From assembly GCA_039704465.1 (NCBI GenBank), contig JASFAU010000013.1, forward strand, positions 434,001 through 498,000: a DNA stretch of 64,000 nt. Direction: 5' to 3'. Shown piece by piece: positions 19,917 to 31,500 of the stretch (the stretch's first letter is position 1; every line of letters starts with the position of its first letter). Below the pieces are notes generated by a model. It did not search any database, was not told where the DNA came from, and was given only the letters and a program-made list of their open reading frames with translations. Made by a program: the position numbers and the translations under genes. The stretch comes from Plasmodiophora brassicae. Its lineage: Eukaryota > Endomyxa > Phytomyxea > Plasmodiophorida > Plasmodiophoridae.

Positions 19917-21304
19917 ATGGCGCAGTATGCACCGCAGGCGATGTGCTTCCGGAGCCCGGGCCACCCGTCGTACATCGAGGTGTTCAGGGACGGCCTGTCG
20001 CTGCGGTTCAGCTCGACGCTGAGCCAGAAGCCGAGCGATTTCGTCAGCGCCATCCGGGGCAGCCGACCGATCCCCAGGTTCGCGCGCCACCCGTTATGCA
20101 TCCGTCGCGGGTCGCTTACCCCGCGTGTCAGTTGCTCGTGCAATGTCTTCTATTACGAGGTGACCATTGTCGAGGCCGGCCAGCGAGGAGCGATTACGAT
20201 CGGGCTGGCGGACGAGACCGCCGATCTGATGCACCGCCCCGGTGTCGACCCGTCCTCTGTCGGGTCCGTACATCTCTCGACTATCTGACTCTGTTACGCG
20301 CTTCCGAACACTGAGACCCTGTGGCAGGTATTCGGCGACGGATGGGAAAGTGTATTCAGGGCAGCTCTCCGGGAAAGATTACGGGCCAACGTTCACGACC
20401 AACGACGTCGTCGGATGTGGCATTTCGTTCTATACGAACGACATATTCTTCACGATCAATGGGCGTTCGCTAAGCACGGCCTGCTCGATGAAGAAACTCC
20501 CCGTGCTGTTCCCGATCATTGCCCTGTCAAGCCCCGGTAACCGGCCCCGTTGTACTGCTATCCTCGACTGCAGTAACGTTCGCTCCAGGCGAGCTCGTCA
20601 ACGTCAACTTTGGTACGGAAACGTTCAAGTTCGACGTGATCGCGTTCGAACGCGATGAACGCGCAAACCAGCAGGCGCGGATCGCCCAGAGCAGCGTGGA
20701 CCGGTCCTTGGTCGAGCCGCTCATTCAGTCGTACTTGGTCCATCACGGGTACCATTCGACGTATAACGCGTTCGAAGCGGCCATCGTCGGCAGAAGCGAC
20801 GACCGCCCAACGCCATCCGTAGCAGTCGAGTCGCTTCCGCTTCGTCGGCAGGTCATCAGACTGATCTGCAACGAGGACATCTCACAGGCGGTTTCAGTCA
20901 TTCTCGCGAACTGGCCCAGGGTGCTCGACAGCCCGTCGCTTCAGTGCGAACTTCACGTCTTGACGTTCGTCAAGCTGGTTCGGCAATCGCCGACCATGGA
21001 TGCGATCAAGTTCGCCCAGGACGTCCTGTCCCGTTACGCTGGACAGGACGCGGCATCCCAAACGCTACTGAATCGGGCGATGATGCTGCTCGTGGATTCG
21101 GGCTCGTCGCCCTTGACGTCGTGGGAGTTCCGCGAATCCGTCGCCATGAACGTCAACCGGTCGATCCTGCAGTCGCTGGGCGTCGACCCGACATGCCTGA
21201 TGACGACGTTCCTGCGCCAACTGGTCGCCGTCCACGAGGCATATCGTGACGAGAACTCGAAGATGGGGTCCCCGTTCAACCTCGATTCGGCTGGCACTAA
21301 ATAA
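19917..21304 (+). CDS. RanBP9/RanBP10-like CTLH-complex scaffold
   Basis: From ATG 19917 (MAQYAPQAMCF) four exons join cleanly. The SPRY domain covers IEVFRDGLSLRFSSTL, RPIP|S-CSCNVFYYEVTIVEAG, AITIGLADE, SVG|YSATDGKVYSGQLSGKDYG and TNDVVGCGISFYTNDIFFT. The intron after SSPG leads to ELVNVNFGTETFKFDV. LisH (LVEPLIQSYLVHHGYHSTY) and CTLH (VIRLICNEDISQAVSVIL) are followed by a C-terminal CRA helical region (LTFVKLVRQSPTMDAIKFAQ). RanBP9/Gid1 is the receptor-binding scaffold of the CTLH/GID E3 ubiquitin ligase. It stops TAA at 21304, only 40 bp from the convergent GTF3C1 stop. Confidence 0.93.
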
Positions 21305-21344
21305 GAAGGAGCAACCTGTCCTTTGTCTGGCCTTCCCTGCTGTA

Positions 21345-22907
21345 TTACGTAAATAGTTCATTGGCGAAGAACACGCGGAACGTGTCAGTGTTGCTGCCAG
21401 TGCCCAGCAGCCGTATACGAGAGCGCTTCAGTCGACGGGATCGAAGCCGGCCGTCCAGCACCAGCGAGCGAATCGCAGCGTCGAATTCCAGAGGCGTCAG
21501 AATCGGGAACATGGCCGCCAGCGTACGCTCATCGATGCCAGGACGGTCGATGGCGGCGGACAGGATCGCCCAGTGGACGTTGTTGATCAGCGCGTCGTCG
21601 ATGTCGCCATCAAGGCGGCGCCAAACGTCAGGTGACTCGCCATGAACGCACCCGCTGTCAGCGAAGTTCGCGTGCAGGAACCGCTCAACAGCAAACTCGT
21701 TACAGGGCAACGCGATCCCGTTGAGAACCAGTTCCTCCAGGCACGCTTGAACCAGGTCGACCGCACGACCTGATCGTTCCGCCAGCTCAGCAACAGTGCC
21801 GCCAGAGACGCCCGCCTCGCGAAGAGCTTCCTCGACGTCGTCCCGGTATGGCGTTCGGGTGACCTCGACGCATTCGTCGTCGCGGTCAGGCGAAACATCG
21901 CCGTCGTCGAGAGCGGCAACGACGGCATCGAGCGCCACGTCGTTGGACTCGACGGCAACGGCATCGTTGGCTCGACGGGTCATCGACAGCAGGCAGCGAT
22001 CGTGCGCGCAGCGCTCCAGGGACAGGGCGACATCCACCCCATCACAGGGGCGAGCGGAATCGCCACCGCTGGCCTCGACGGCCACCTGATCCGACGGCTG
22101 CCCGAGAAGCGTCTGCAGGTCCATGCCTGCAAGGTCCACCGAGGAGCCCTCGCGACGTTTCGACATGAACGCCAACGGGTGCTCGGTGGAGAGGCGCCCG
22201 CGAAACGACGACGACCGTTGCAGAAGGCCAAGGGACAGGGCGGGCCGGTTCAGCGCGTCCACGGCGCGACGTGCGATGGCGAAGTGTCCTCGGGTCGGTT
22301 TCGACCCGGGGCCATGCTTCCGCTTGACGACCAGGCCGGCCTTGAACAGGACGTCGCACGCCCATTTCACTTCGCTGTCGCTGTAGCCGGTCAGGAGCGC
22401 GACGGCCGCCGACGCGTCGTATTCGGCGTCGCGCTGGATCAGGATGAGCTTGAGTCGCGCCAGGAGCCAGTGCAGGCGCGGGTGCCCGGCAGCGACCGCC
22501 AGATCGGCCTCGCTGCCCGAACGCCCATAGACACGTGCCATCAAGGATTGCAATTCAGGCGTCCACTCGGGAAGGACGTCGCCGCCGCTCTCCTCAGGTT
22601 CAGCGACCTCGCCGACGCCTTCGTCACCGGCTTCCTCGAGCTCGTCCTCGGCGCTGTCTTCTTCCCGTTGTTCACCAGACACGTGGCCATCGTCAGATGC
22701 CGGATGCCCATCATCAGTGTCGCTCCTGGGCAACGCGGCACCCAGCTTCTTCTGCAGCCGCAGCGTGCGTTCTCGATAGACGGATCGGACGGCACGTCGC
22801 GAGCGACGCCGGCTGCCGATGTCGGCGTCATCGCCGTCGGCGTCGGTGGTTGCCACAGGTTCGTCGACCTGCTGGTCCTCCTCCTCAACATGTTCCTCCT
22901 CTTGTTG

Positions 22908-22944
<37 letters not shown>

Positions 22945-25791
22945 CCGTCGACCCGTCTGATGCACAGCAGCGAGCGCAGGTCGCTGCCGCCCGACGCGCG
23001 AGACCGCCTCGGTCGCTTCCGCCTTCGCGTCGGCTTCGGTTCGACCGGGCGCTCTCGCTTCTTCCGCTGCGGTTTCTCCTGGAGCAGAGCGACGACCGAC
23101 TCCTTGGGTGCGCCACCCTTCACCACCGAGTACGTGACGCGACGCTGGTCGACGAGCGTCGGTCGCCAATCGTGGCACAGTTCCGCCTGATGGAACTGTT
23201 CGGCGAACGGCAGGTGGAGGCGCGCCAGTCGCCACGCGACCTTGCCCGTACTTGCATTCACCTTGACGCAGAGGCGATTCAGGGCGGCTTCGGTGACGAT
23301 GCGCGACTCGCTGTCCGCCTGCAGGATCATCTCGACCTTGTTGTCCGACATGTCGTACCCGAGGACCCAGCTCGACTCGTTGTAGACCTCGGGGAAGCGC
23401 GCCAGCGGCAACAGGTCGGCGAACCCGGCGCGAATGACGAGATCGGGTGGCGGTTTCCATGGCACAGCAACTCCAGCGACTTTCGTCGGATTCTCGGTCA
23501 GGATCACCGACTGGCAGTACAGGCGCAGGTCGGACCAGAACGAGTGGACGTCGGCCAGCGACGCGATCGTGACCAGGGGCGACTCGGCGTTCAGCGTCAC
23601 CTGCCATGTTGCCGGATACGCCGACGGCATCGTCAGTGTGAAGATGCCCATGCGGTTGCCGACCTCGAGGACGTCCTGAACGCGGAGGCTGTTGAACGTG
23701 GTCCCGTTCAGGAGCGACGACATCATGGCGCGCCGGATGTTGATGGGCAGGCGACTGATCGGTAACGCGTGCATGGACTCGTCGTACAGCACGTGTTCGG
23801 GGATCGCATCGACCACACCGGCGACCATCAGGTACAGCGAGAGCGGCATGGCCTGGAACAGGTCCTGCAGGTACCAGTGCGGGGAGTAGGGACGTCTGGC
23901 CAGCGTCATCTCCACGATGTGCAGGTGCAGAAGCTTGACGCGAAGCATGCGAGGCTTGACGAAACCGCATAGCGTCGGGTACGCGATCATGAACGTTTCG
24001 GATGGGCCGTGCGGGCCCATACGTGTCCGCTCCCGGACGATCATCGATTCCACGTACGGGTCGAATCGGATCGCCTCCTCCATCATCGCGCGCCTCGTGT
24101 CGAGGTGATCCGGGTCCAGGTCGGTGCTGACGACGACGATGACGGGTGGCGTGTCTTCGACGTCGTCCAGGGTTCGGACGACGACGACCCCTTCTTGTTC
24201 CAGATCCTCGCAGGCCGTCCGAACAGACAGGGCAGCGCAGATCGCCGAGCAGGCCGCTTCACGATGACGCACCAGGTGCACGAGCGTGTTGAGCGTGGCG
24301 ATCTTCCGCACGTCGATGACATCTCGAATCCAGCGTGCTCGCCGACGAATCACAGCGTCTCTGCTAAGACGCGCCTTGTCGGCATCCACACCGGCCCTGT
24401 CTTGTTCGTCAGCTTCAGAGCCATCCTGTTCGCTGTCGGAATTCATCAACGACGACGACGCTCGACGTCGCTTCCTGCCTTGGGACTGCTTCTTGACAAT
24501 GGCTTGCCCGTTGTCGGATATGCCGAACCTGTCCATGGCGTCCTTGATGTGCACCTTGCGGAACAGGCGATACGTCATGTTGGTCTTATAACGATCGGCG
24601 ACCTGGACGACGGCGTCGTCGCCTGGCAGAGCGAGCAGCTCCCGAAGGATTTTCGTCCCATGGCGCGGGTTCATCTTCAGCATGCGGAACAGCGTGCAGG
24701 TTAACGTTCCTAGGGAGCCGGACTCGTCGATGATCCTGTACATCTGGGTTGCAGGCGGCGTCATTAGCTCCTCGTACGTGAGCGGCCTGTCGTATGCATT
24801 CGAATCCAGGACGTCGTCGTTCTCCTCCAGGGCGCAGTCTTCCGACTGTTCGACGAGGCGGAACCCTTGGCGGAACACGCCATCCCCGGCCGGGACGTAC
24901 ACCCACTGGACGCGTCTCGTCGCAAACAGCCGTTCTCGAGCGGATACCCACCTAGGAATCCCATCGTAAATGACATGCAAATCCATGTGACCCAGGGGAC
25001 GGACGTACTCAATGCCCTCCAGGAGGTTGTTCTCAACGGCGAACGACTCCAGGTCCTCCTCGAACATATCCTGGGGCGCCCGCTGCGCGAGACGGTTGAC
25101 CAGGAGGGGTACAACGGCATGGTCTATCCAGCGACGTAACGCAGCACGCTGCTGGTGATCGTGCATCGAGCTGGCCGCTGAGAGCGATCTGCTAGCGCGA
25201 ATCGGCAGAGGCACCGGCGAGAACCGCTTCAGGTACCAGCGAAGAGTCGCAAACGGTGGAGCAAATTTTCCTGCACAAGAAGTGAGCGCTGGCGATATCA
25301 ACGTCGGAGGCGACCGCCGTACCAGGTCTAAGGGCACCGGTGAACTCGTTGACCCGAACAATGAGGTTGCGCCCGATCAGGGTCTTGCAATTTCGAAAGA
25401 ACTCCTTGTTCTGCATGGTGCCCATGAACTCATCGATATCGCTTCGTGCAACACCCCTGTCCATCCCGGATCCGATCGCTTCCAGCAGGCTGAGCTGGGC
25501 GGATGACAATGAGATGTTGCGATTGTAGATGCCCAGGAAGACCTCTCGCTGGATGGGAGTCGCCACCAGACGCAATCCACGGGTGGAATCATCCAGTGGC
25601 GCACCTGGATCAACAGCACATGATTCGTCCGCGAACCCCACCAGCGTCGGCGATGCTAGAAGCTGCCGCCACAGCCACGACCGGATGTGCCCATCCTCAT
25701 GGATATCGACAATCTCCCGAACGAGCCGCCCACGTTGCCCAGCTGCAGACACCATCGTGAGGGCGTCCCGGAACTGGTCCGGCAGAGACAT
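21345..25791 (-). CDS. GTF3C1: TFIIIC largest subunit (GTF3C1-like, tau138)
   Basis: Exon 1 starts at ATG 25791 (MSLPDQFRDALTMVSAAG) with the N-terminal winged-helix region (IQREVFLGIYNRNISLSSAQ, EFFRNCKTLIGRNLIVRVN). It is joined to a >4-kb exon by an intron whose exact borders I could not fix (37, 88 or 106 nt all restore frame, near 25160-25280). The large exon carries serial winged helices (TCTLFRMLKMNPRHGTKILR, TLNTLVHLVRHREAACSAI), KLLHLHIVEMTLARRPYSPH, VQVTLNAESPLV-type core segments and a long acidic linker with a poly-Asp tract. A C-terminal winged helix follows (NVHWAILSAAIDRPGIDERT). TFIIIC binds the B box of tRNA genes for Pol III. Confidence 0.9.
22908..22946. repeat. (ATC)n microsatellite inside GTF3C1
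   Basis: A run of about eleven ATC triplets encodes an 11-Asp tract on the minus strand within the acidic linker of GTF3C1. It is probably length-polymorphic. Confidence 0.9.
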
Positions 25792-26953
25792 TGTGGTTGG
25801 GGGCGCAGCAGATGCAGAACGACCCCCGCGCGCGCGGTATTATCAGCAGGCAAGGCAGGCAGGCAGGCAGGCAGGCGGGCGCCCGCAAACGCCGCTACAA
25901 GAAACGGGACCTGCCGTGCAGATCGAATACGCGACCTCTGCCGCACAGCCCACGGACACCGCAACGGCGCAGTTTGCTAGTGAGGCTGCCGCCGATTTTA
26001 GCCGTCGGCACGGCCGCACGGGCAATGATCGCGGAACACGCACCCCGCTCCCCGTCGCCACCTGAGGTAGTGTCGACGCGGCCGGCACGTTGTCCACACA
26101 GGCAACAAGGTCGTCGTCGGGATCACTGGTCGGTGCTACGTAGTTCGGCAAGCAAAAAGGACGGGGTTAGGGCATGCCTCTAGTGTTTGCATTTGTATTC
26201 GCGGTCAACCTCTGCAAATCATTGACCAGATACACCGTCAGTGATTGATGACTACTATTAGGGTGAGAAGGACATCTTCCCGTGAATAAGAGAGGTACGG
26301 AGAGGAATGGCGAGTCGCCAAGCAAAGACTGTCGCGTAACAGTTCGTGTCGTGCCGCCTGTTGCTGTGGATTCTGAAAAGGCTGGCTGTGTGAAACGACG
26401 GAAGTACTGCCCCCGGCCACGTCGGAGGGCTCGACGAACGAGATGCGACGCGATGAGTGCGTGACGTCATCAACATCATGGCCGGTTAGTCGACCGCGGT
26501 TACTGGCTGGACATCGCGGCTGCGGTATGGTTCGATTATTTGCTATCTAACGTCATCGCGGTGTCCTCACCGACGTCATGGACGTCACTTTGCCCTGTCG
26601 ACGCGAGATCGGCAGGTCAATTGGCGCACTTTGCCCCGTCAGCATGGATTATTCCCGTACACCGGAACGGTGTGTGTGCCGATCTGTCGTCTACGAATCG
26701 CAGCGGGCGACTGCTACGGAGCACTGTGCGCTGCACCCAGGAACGGGCGGAGAGCCGGGCCGGGCCGGTCGAGTGAGAGGCTCGCGAGACAGGTGGCGGG
26801 CGGCGTGTGCGTGTGTGTGCGCTCTGTCCGACTGGGCGTTATTTTTGTACGCGGCGAGCGCTATTTCTGGGCGACCCACTGACCCGCTTGCTTGCGAGTT
26901 GCGGTCGGCGCCGTCGATATCATTCTTGCCAGTGCGCGTTATATCGCCCGCCC
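25792..26953. other. intergenic region with (GGCA)n microsatellite
   Basis: The 1.16-kb divergent spacer between GTF3C1 and SIN1 carries a (GGCA)n run at about 25852-25877. Apart from that I see no gene, RNA or element. Short frames are unconvincing, and the segment 26160-26560 is notably less GC-rich than the genes. Confidence 0.5.
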
Positions 26954-28206
26954 ATGATCCGCATCCCGACCGCGGTTCTGGACGGGGCCGTGACGATCGG
27001 CAGTGCATCGGACGACGATGCCAGCTTGGCGTCCAGCCCGTGCCCGCGGGACGTGGCGTTGCCGGCCGCGACTCGGGGTCGACCGATCCCGGCGCCACCG
27101 GATTCGCCTGAGCCCGCGTTCACCGAGATGTTCGTCAAGCAGCGTGTCGACACGAGTTCGCCGGCCAAATCCCACACGTCGATGTTAACGGCGTCGCTGA
27201 GGGTGCGGTCCGACAACCCCGATGGCAGCCGAAGGCATATCGATGTGATTGTTCCCGATGGGATCGGGTTATGCCGAGTGCAACTGACGAGAAACTTGCA
27301 CACGGTGGACAACGTCATCTCATTGTTGGTTCAGCAGCACCAGCTTAGAGGGTGGACCGGCGACTATGACTTGCGCTTGCTCGATGATGAGGACCGTGAC
27401 GATATCCCCGATCTGGACCTGCCTCCGCTCGATTCAGCGATCGATCTGCGGTCGTTCGACGTCGGTAGGGTCGCGATGTGCCACCGTAAACGCAGTCCTG
27501 CGCTCAGCATCGATTCCTGGGAGTCATCGTCGCCCTGCCGTTTGCTGCGGGTGCACATGCCCAAGAACGAGTGCCACATCCTGCCGATTGTCGAAGGCCA
27601 GCACCTCAAAGATGGTACGTAAACATCGCGACGTGCTTCGACGTTGCTGATGCTGGCACTGCAGTGCTCGACATGCTGTCAAGGAAGCGGGCCCAGACTC
27701 TGTCGGCAGACGACTACTCGTTCCACTACAGCAACGAGCGCGATACGCTCGATCTGGACACGCCCGTCTCGAACCTTCTGCAACCGTCGCTGGATCTGCG
27801 ACGATGTTCTCAGGAGTTTATCATCCTGCCGACGGAGATCGGTGATGCTCCCGAGCCGTCCAGCTTCATGTTCACCGAGGAGAGCGCGTCGACCTATTCG
27901 GAATGGTCCGTGCGGAAGACGAATCGCTGGGGTCGTAAGCAGCATCGGATCCTCGGCATCGATCGGCACAACCTGTACAACACGTCCGTGTCTGGGACGG
28001 TCAAGAGGAGCTGCCGCCCGATTGCCGACGTCGTCGGTGTCGAAACGTGCAAGAACAAGCCGCTCAGTTTCCGGATCCTGTTTCGGAACATCGAGGCGAA
28101 CGAGATCATCCCCGTCTATTATCGGGCGCGCTCGGCGCGACAATGCGCTGAGATTGTTGCTCGAATCAACTTCCTGAGATCCATCCCAGGGGATCAAGCG
28201 GGCTGA
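26954..28206 (+). CDS. TORC2 subunit SIN1/Avo1 (MAPKAP1-like)
   Basis: Two exons (26954-27614, 27665-28206; 50-nt GT-AG intron) encode 400 aa. The CRIM domain spans residues about 85-180 (RRHIDVIVPDG, TVDNVISLLVQQHQLRGW, DIPDLDLPPLDS). A Raf-like Ras-binding domain follows (LLRVHMPKNECHILPIVE, HLKD|VLDMLSRKRAQ). The C-terminal PH domain has MFTEESASTYSEWSVRKTNR, RKQHRILGIDRHNLYN and NKPLSFRILFRNIE. SIN1 recruits AGC kinases (Akt/SGK/PKC) to TORC2 through CRIM and binds phosphoinositides through PH. The region before CRIM is shorter than in human SIN1. Start MIRIPTAVLDG is in a suitable position. Confidence 0.92.
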
Positions 28207-28255
28207 TTATTATACAGCAGAGTGGCCGATCTGTGGTGTCCTGCTCGGCAGAGGC

Positions 28256-28438
28256 TCACCAATGGTGCTCGGGGAGCAGCGACGGCGCGGATGGCATGGG
28301 TTCGTACACGAACTCGGGTGCGCTTGGTTGTGGGCGGGTTGCTGGCTCGATGTGGGGTTCTCGACCGGGACGAAACCATCGGATGATGACCAGCAGGACC
28401 AGGACGATGACCGCAGCAATGCAGATAGGTGTTAGCAT
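28256..28438 (-). CDS. small single-TM ORF downstream of XDH
   Basis: From ATG 28438 a 60-aa frame encodes one strongly hydrophobic helix (PICIAAVIVLVLLVIIRWF). A Pro-rich cytosolic-type tail follows, ending EYEPMP-like VYEPMPSAPSLL. The same frame is open upstream to about 28531 and happens to be the reading frame of XDH, separated by two stop codons. I found no GT-AG pair that would splice it to XDH in frame. It may be an independent tiny membrane protein, the last exon of an unrecognised gene, or chance. Confidence 0.35.
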   Translation of the reverse strand: MLTPICIAAVIVLVLLVIIRWFRPGREPHIEPATRPQPSAPEFVYEPMPSAPSLLPEHHW

Positions 28439-28549
28439 GAGTCCGAGTAAAGATTGCGACCGATTGCGGCCGACTACCTCTAATAGGTATCCCAATGCAC
28501 AGGATACGCCAAGTACGACTGACGAATCACTTTATCCACGAAAGCAGCA

Positions 28550-31500
28550 TTACGCTGGGGGAGACGCTGACGCTCTCGTCAGTTCGTCCACGCACGCCAG
28601 CCGAAGTCGTTCACAGGTGGCCGGGGAATCGAGCTGGAAGTACGATGGGTCGTCGCGATACGCATAGACGGCCTCCTTGGCAGCGAAGAAGACGGACGAC
28701 CCCAGGAACAGGGGAGGTTCACCGACACCCTTCGAGCTGTAGATAGTGGTCAACTTTGACGTCGTTGCCCCTACAGACAGTGACCGTCAGTACGGGAGGA
28801 GCAGGTCATTGAACAACGGTGCCAGACGGGATTCGTCTTGATGGAGAGTAACTCGGAAGTCCACTGGTATGTCAGTACACGATGGGATTTTGTATGTGCT
28901 TGGACCCCGGGTGAATAAAGCGCCTTGAGGCGTGGTTACCAGCTCCTCTATGGATTGGGTTGAGAACGGTTAGTAACAACGTTGGAGGATCGTTTCCAAA
29001 CCGAGGCAGAACAGGCCGTATCCTTGAACGAATCCTCCTTCGATCTGGCCAATATCGATAGTGGGATTTAGGGAATCGCCAACATCGTGAATGATGTCGA
29101 CGCGCTGAACGAGAATGTCCCCTGTCAGACAGTCTAGCTGGACCTCCGCGCACGCAACCCCATATGAGAAATAGTGGAACGGTCGCCCCTTCCCAGATTC
29201 CCAGGAAAAGTCAAGATCGGGAGTGCTGTTCGGTGAACGAGTCACAACTCAGCGAAAAAGACACCTTGCAATCGTTTACCGGTAGAAACCGTAGGCAGAC
29301 AGGCAGGCGCGATTGAAGTTCGCCAAGGTCACAACCTCAGCAAACGTTGCTTCAGGAGGTAACTGTGCACGGAATGGCGCGAGTCGTTCATTGATCTAGG
29401 CATAAACACTGAGACAGCAACGCGCGCGCACAGGATACGCATTCCAACCTGTCGGCAAGCGTCTTGTATCGCAGCCCCGTTTAGGTCTGCACTGACAGAA
29501 GCCGCCGTTGGTTGCGTATTGGCGACCTGTTCGCGAGGTTGGCTACCACGTATCGATTCGGCACATGGCAAAGCTGACCTTATCTGTTGCCGTTTCACTG
29601 ATGTGGACCTGGTCGAAGCCGATTCCTAGTTCGTGTGCTGCGACAGCGCACATCTTTGTGTGCAATCCCTGTCCCATTTCGGTGCCACCGTGGCTGACGA
29701 GAACCGTGCCATCCGTGTACACGTGGACCAACGCGCTGGCTTGGTTCATAAACTAACAGAGGCGTTAACGGTGTCAAGAAGGGCCTGCCTGATGTTTTAC
29801 GATACCTTCAGCGTGAAACTCATTCCAAACTTGGTTGGGACACAAGCAATGCCCTTCTTTACGTACTTGCTCTCAGAATTGAACCGTTGTGCCTCCGCCT
29901 AGAACAGCATCAGAGCGCAGATCAGATTCGTATATACGTACAGAGCCTACACGGCGGTTTTCGACGTCGGCCACACGCATCAGGTCGCTCCACATCTGAG
30001 TCAAAGGACAATCGGGGATCTGCAATGGGATCAGACCAAGATGGCCTCATATCTGATCGGCAAAGCCTGACCGCTTGACCAAAGTACGTCATTGAATCGG
30101 GTACGGCTCTCAGCAGGTTACGTCGAATCAAGTCATGGCGATCGATCGATAGGGTTCTAGCAAGGTGCTCCATCCATGTCTCTGCAATGAACATGGATTG
30201 TGGGCCGCCAAACCCGCGAAATGCCTACGAGATGATCGTTAGTCCACATGTTAGCGAATAAAGCGTTAAGTGTCTGCAGGTACCGTATTCGAAGGAGTAT
30301 TCGTGCGACAGACCTTCCCGACACATCGAAGGGCCGGCACCAGGTACGCGTTCTCCGCATGGAAAATTGCACGTTCCATGACAGGGACGCTGAGATCCTG
30401 CGAGCACCCTCCATTCGAATACAGTTGGATATCAGCAGCCTGCAGGTATCCGTCACGAGTGCTGCCAATGCGATACGTCGCGTAGAAGGCATGTCTTGTC
30501 CCGGTGATGCACATGTCAACGTCCCGAGGAAGCACGCATCGCACCTGACACTAAACGTGAGATATGGGCCAGCAAGCCACTGCTACAGGTATAACTTGAC
30601 GACGAGATGCAGCCGCCCCCACGGCTGCAATGCTGCTAACGAAAACGCTGCGAGTCTCCTTCCCGCCAAACCCACCACCAAGGCGCTTCACTCGCACAAC
30701 AACTCGATTGCGTTCTATGCCAAGAGCCTTGGCAGCGTACCTGGCGTAGAGTGACTTAAGCACCACTATTCGGCACAATGTGACTCCCGACATTACGTTT
30801 GCGCCTTCGTGGGGTTTTGTGTTGAGGTGACCACTTCAATTTCGTTGTCTTCGCCCGGCGTAGCAATGCAGGTCTGTGCCAGGGTCAGGGACTCATTATC
30901 GCTCAAAGAGCCTGCATACCTGAGGCTCCATGTAAAAATGCTCTTGGGCGCCAACATTGACCGCGCCCTCCACGATCACCTGAACAGCGGGTTTAGGCTC
31001 GAATCTCGCATAGACGCAAAGCCATACCTCAGAACGTTGCAGCGCAGCATCCAGATTCCCCGTTTCGATGGAAAGAGGGTGCAAAGGTTCAAAGAACGAT
31101 CCCGCAGCGATGGCCTCTTGGATGGTCAGAACAAATGGCAGTGGCTCATAGTCAATTTCAACCAGCCGCGCAGCGTCCTGCGTACGAGCTAAGTCTCACA
31201 TGACGGCCAGTGCAACGTTGACGTAGCGGTGGTACAACCTGAGCATGTTCATCCGTATCTGCGAGGACGGCCCCGATTACCGCCCCGACACAGTGGACTT
31301 CCTTGCTCGCAAACAATTCCTCGTCCAGGACGACAGGGCCCATGGCGTTGCTGCCCGGAACCGACTCATGGTCAAGGTAACTGCACGTGGGGTCGTTGCT
31401 TATGGTTTGTTCGCAGACAGCTTGCCAAGACGTACCTGTGGACACCAGGAGCGGCCAATGCCTTCTCCCAGCGGACCGCTCTTAGAAGAGCGTGAGGTTT

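Noticed and set aside
22002..23765. 587-codon open frame on the plus strand
   Set aside because: It lies opposite the GTF3C1 coding sequence and reads as Arg/Gln/Asp-rich shadow without domains. GC bias keeps it open.
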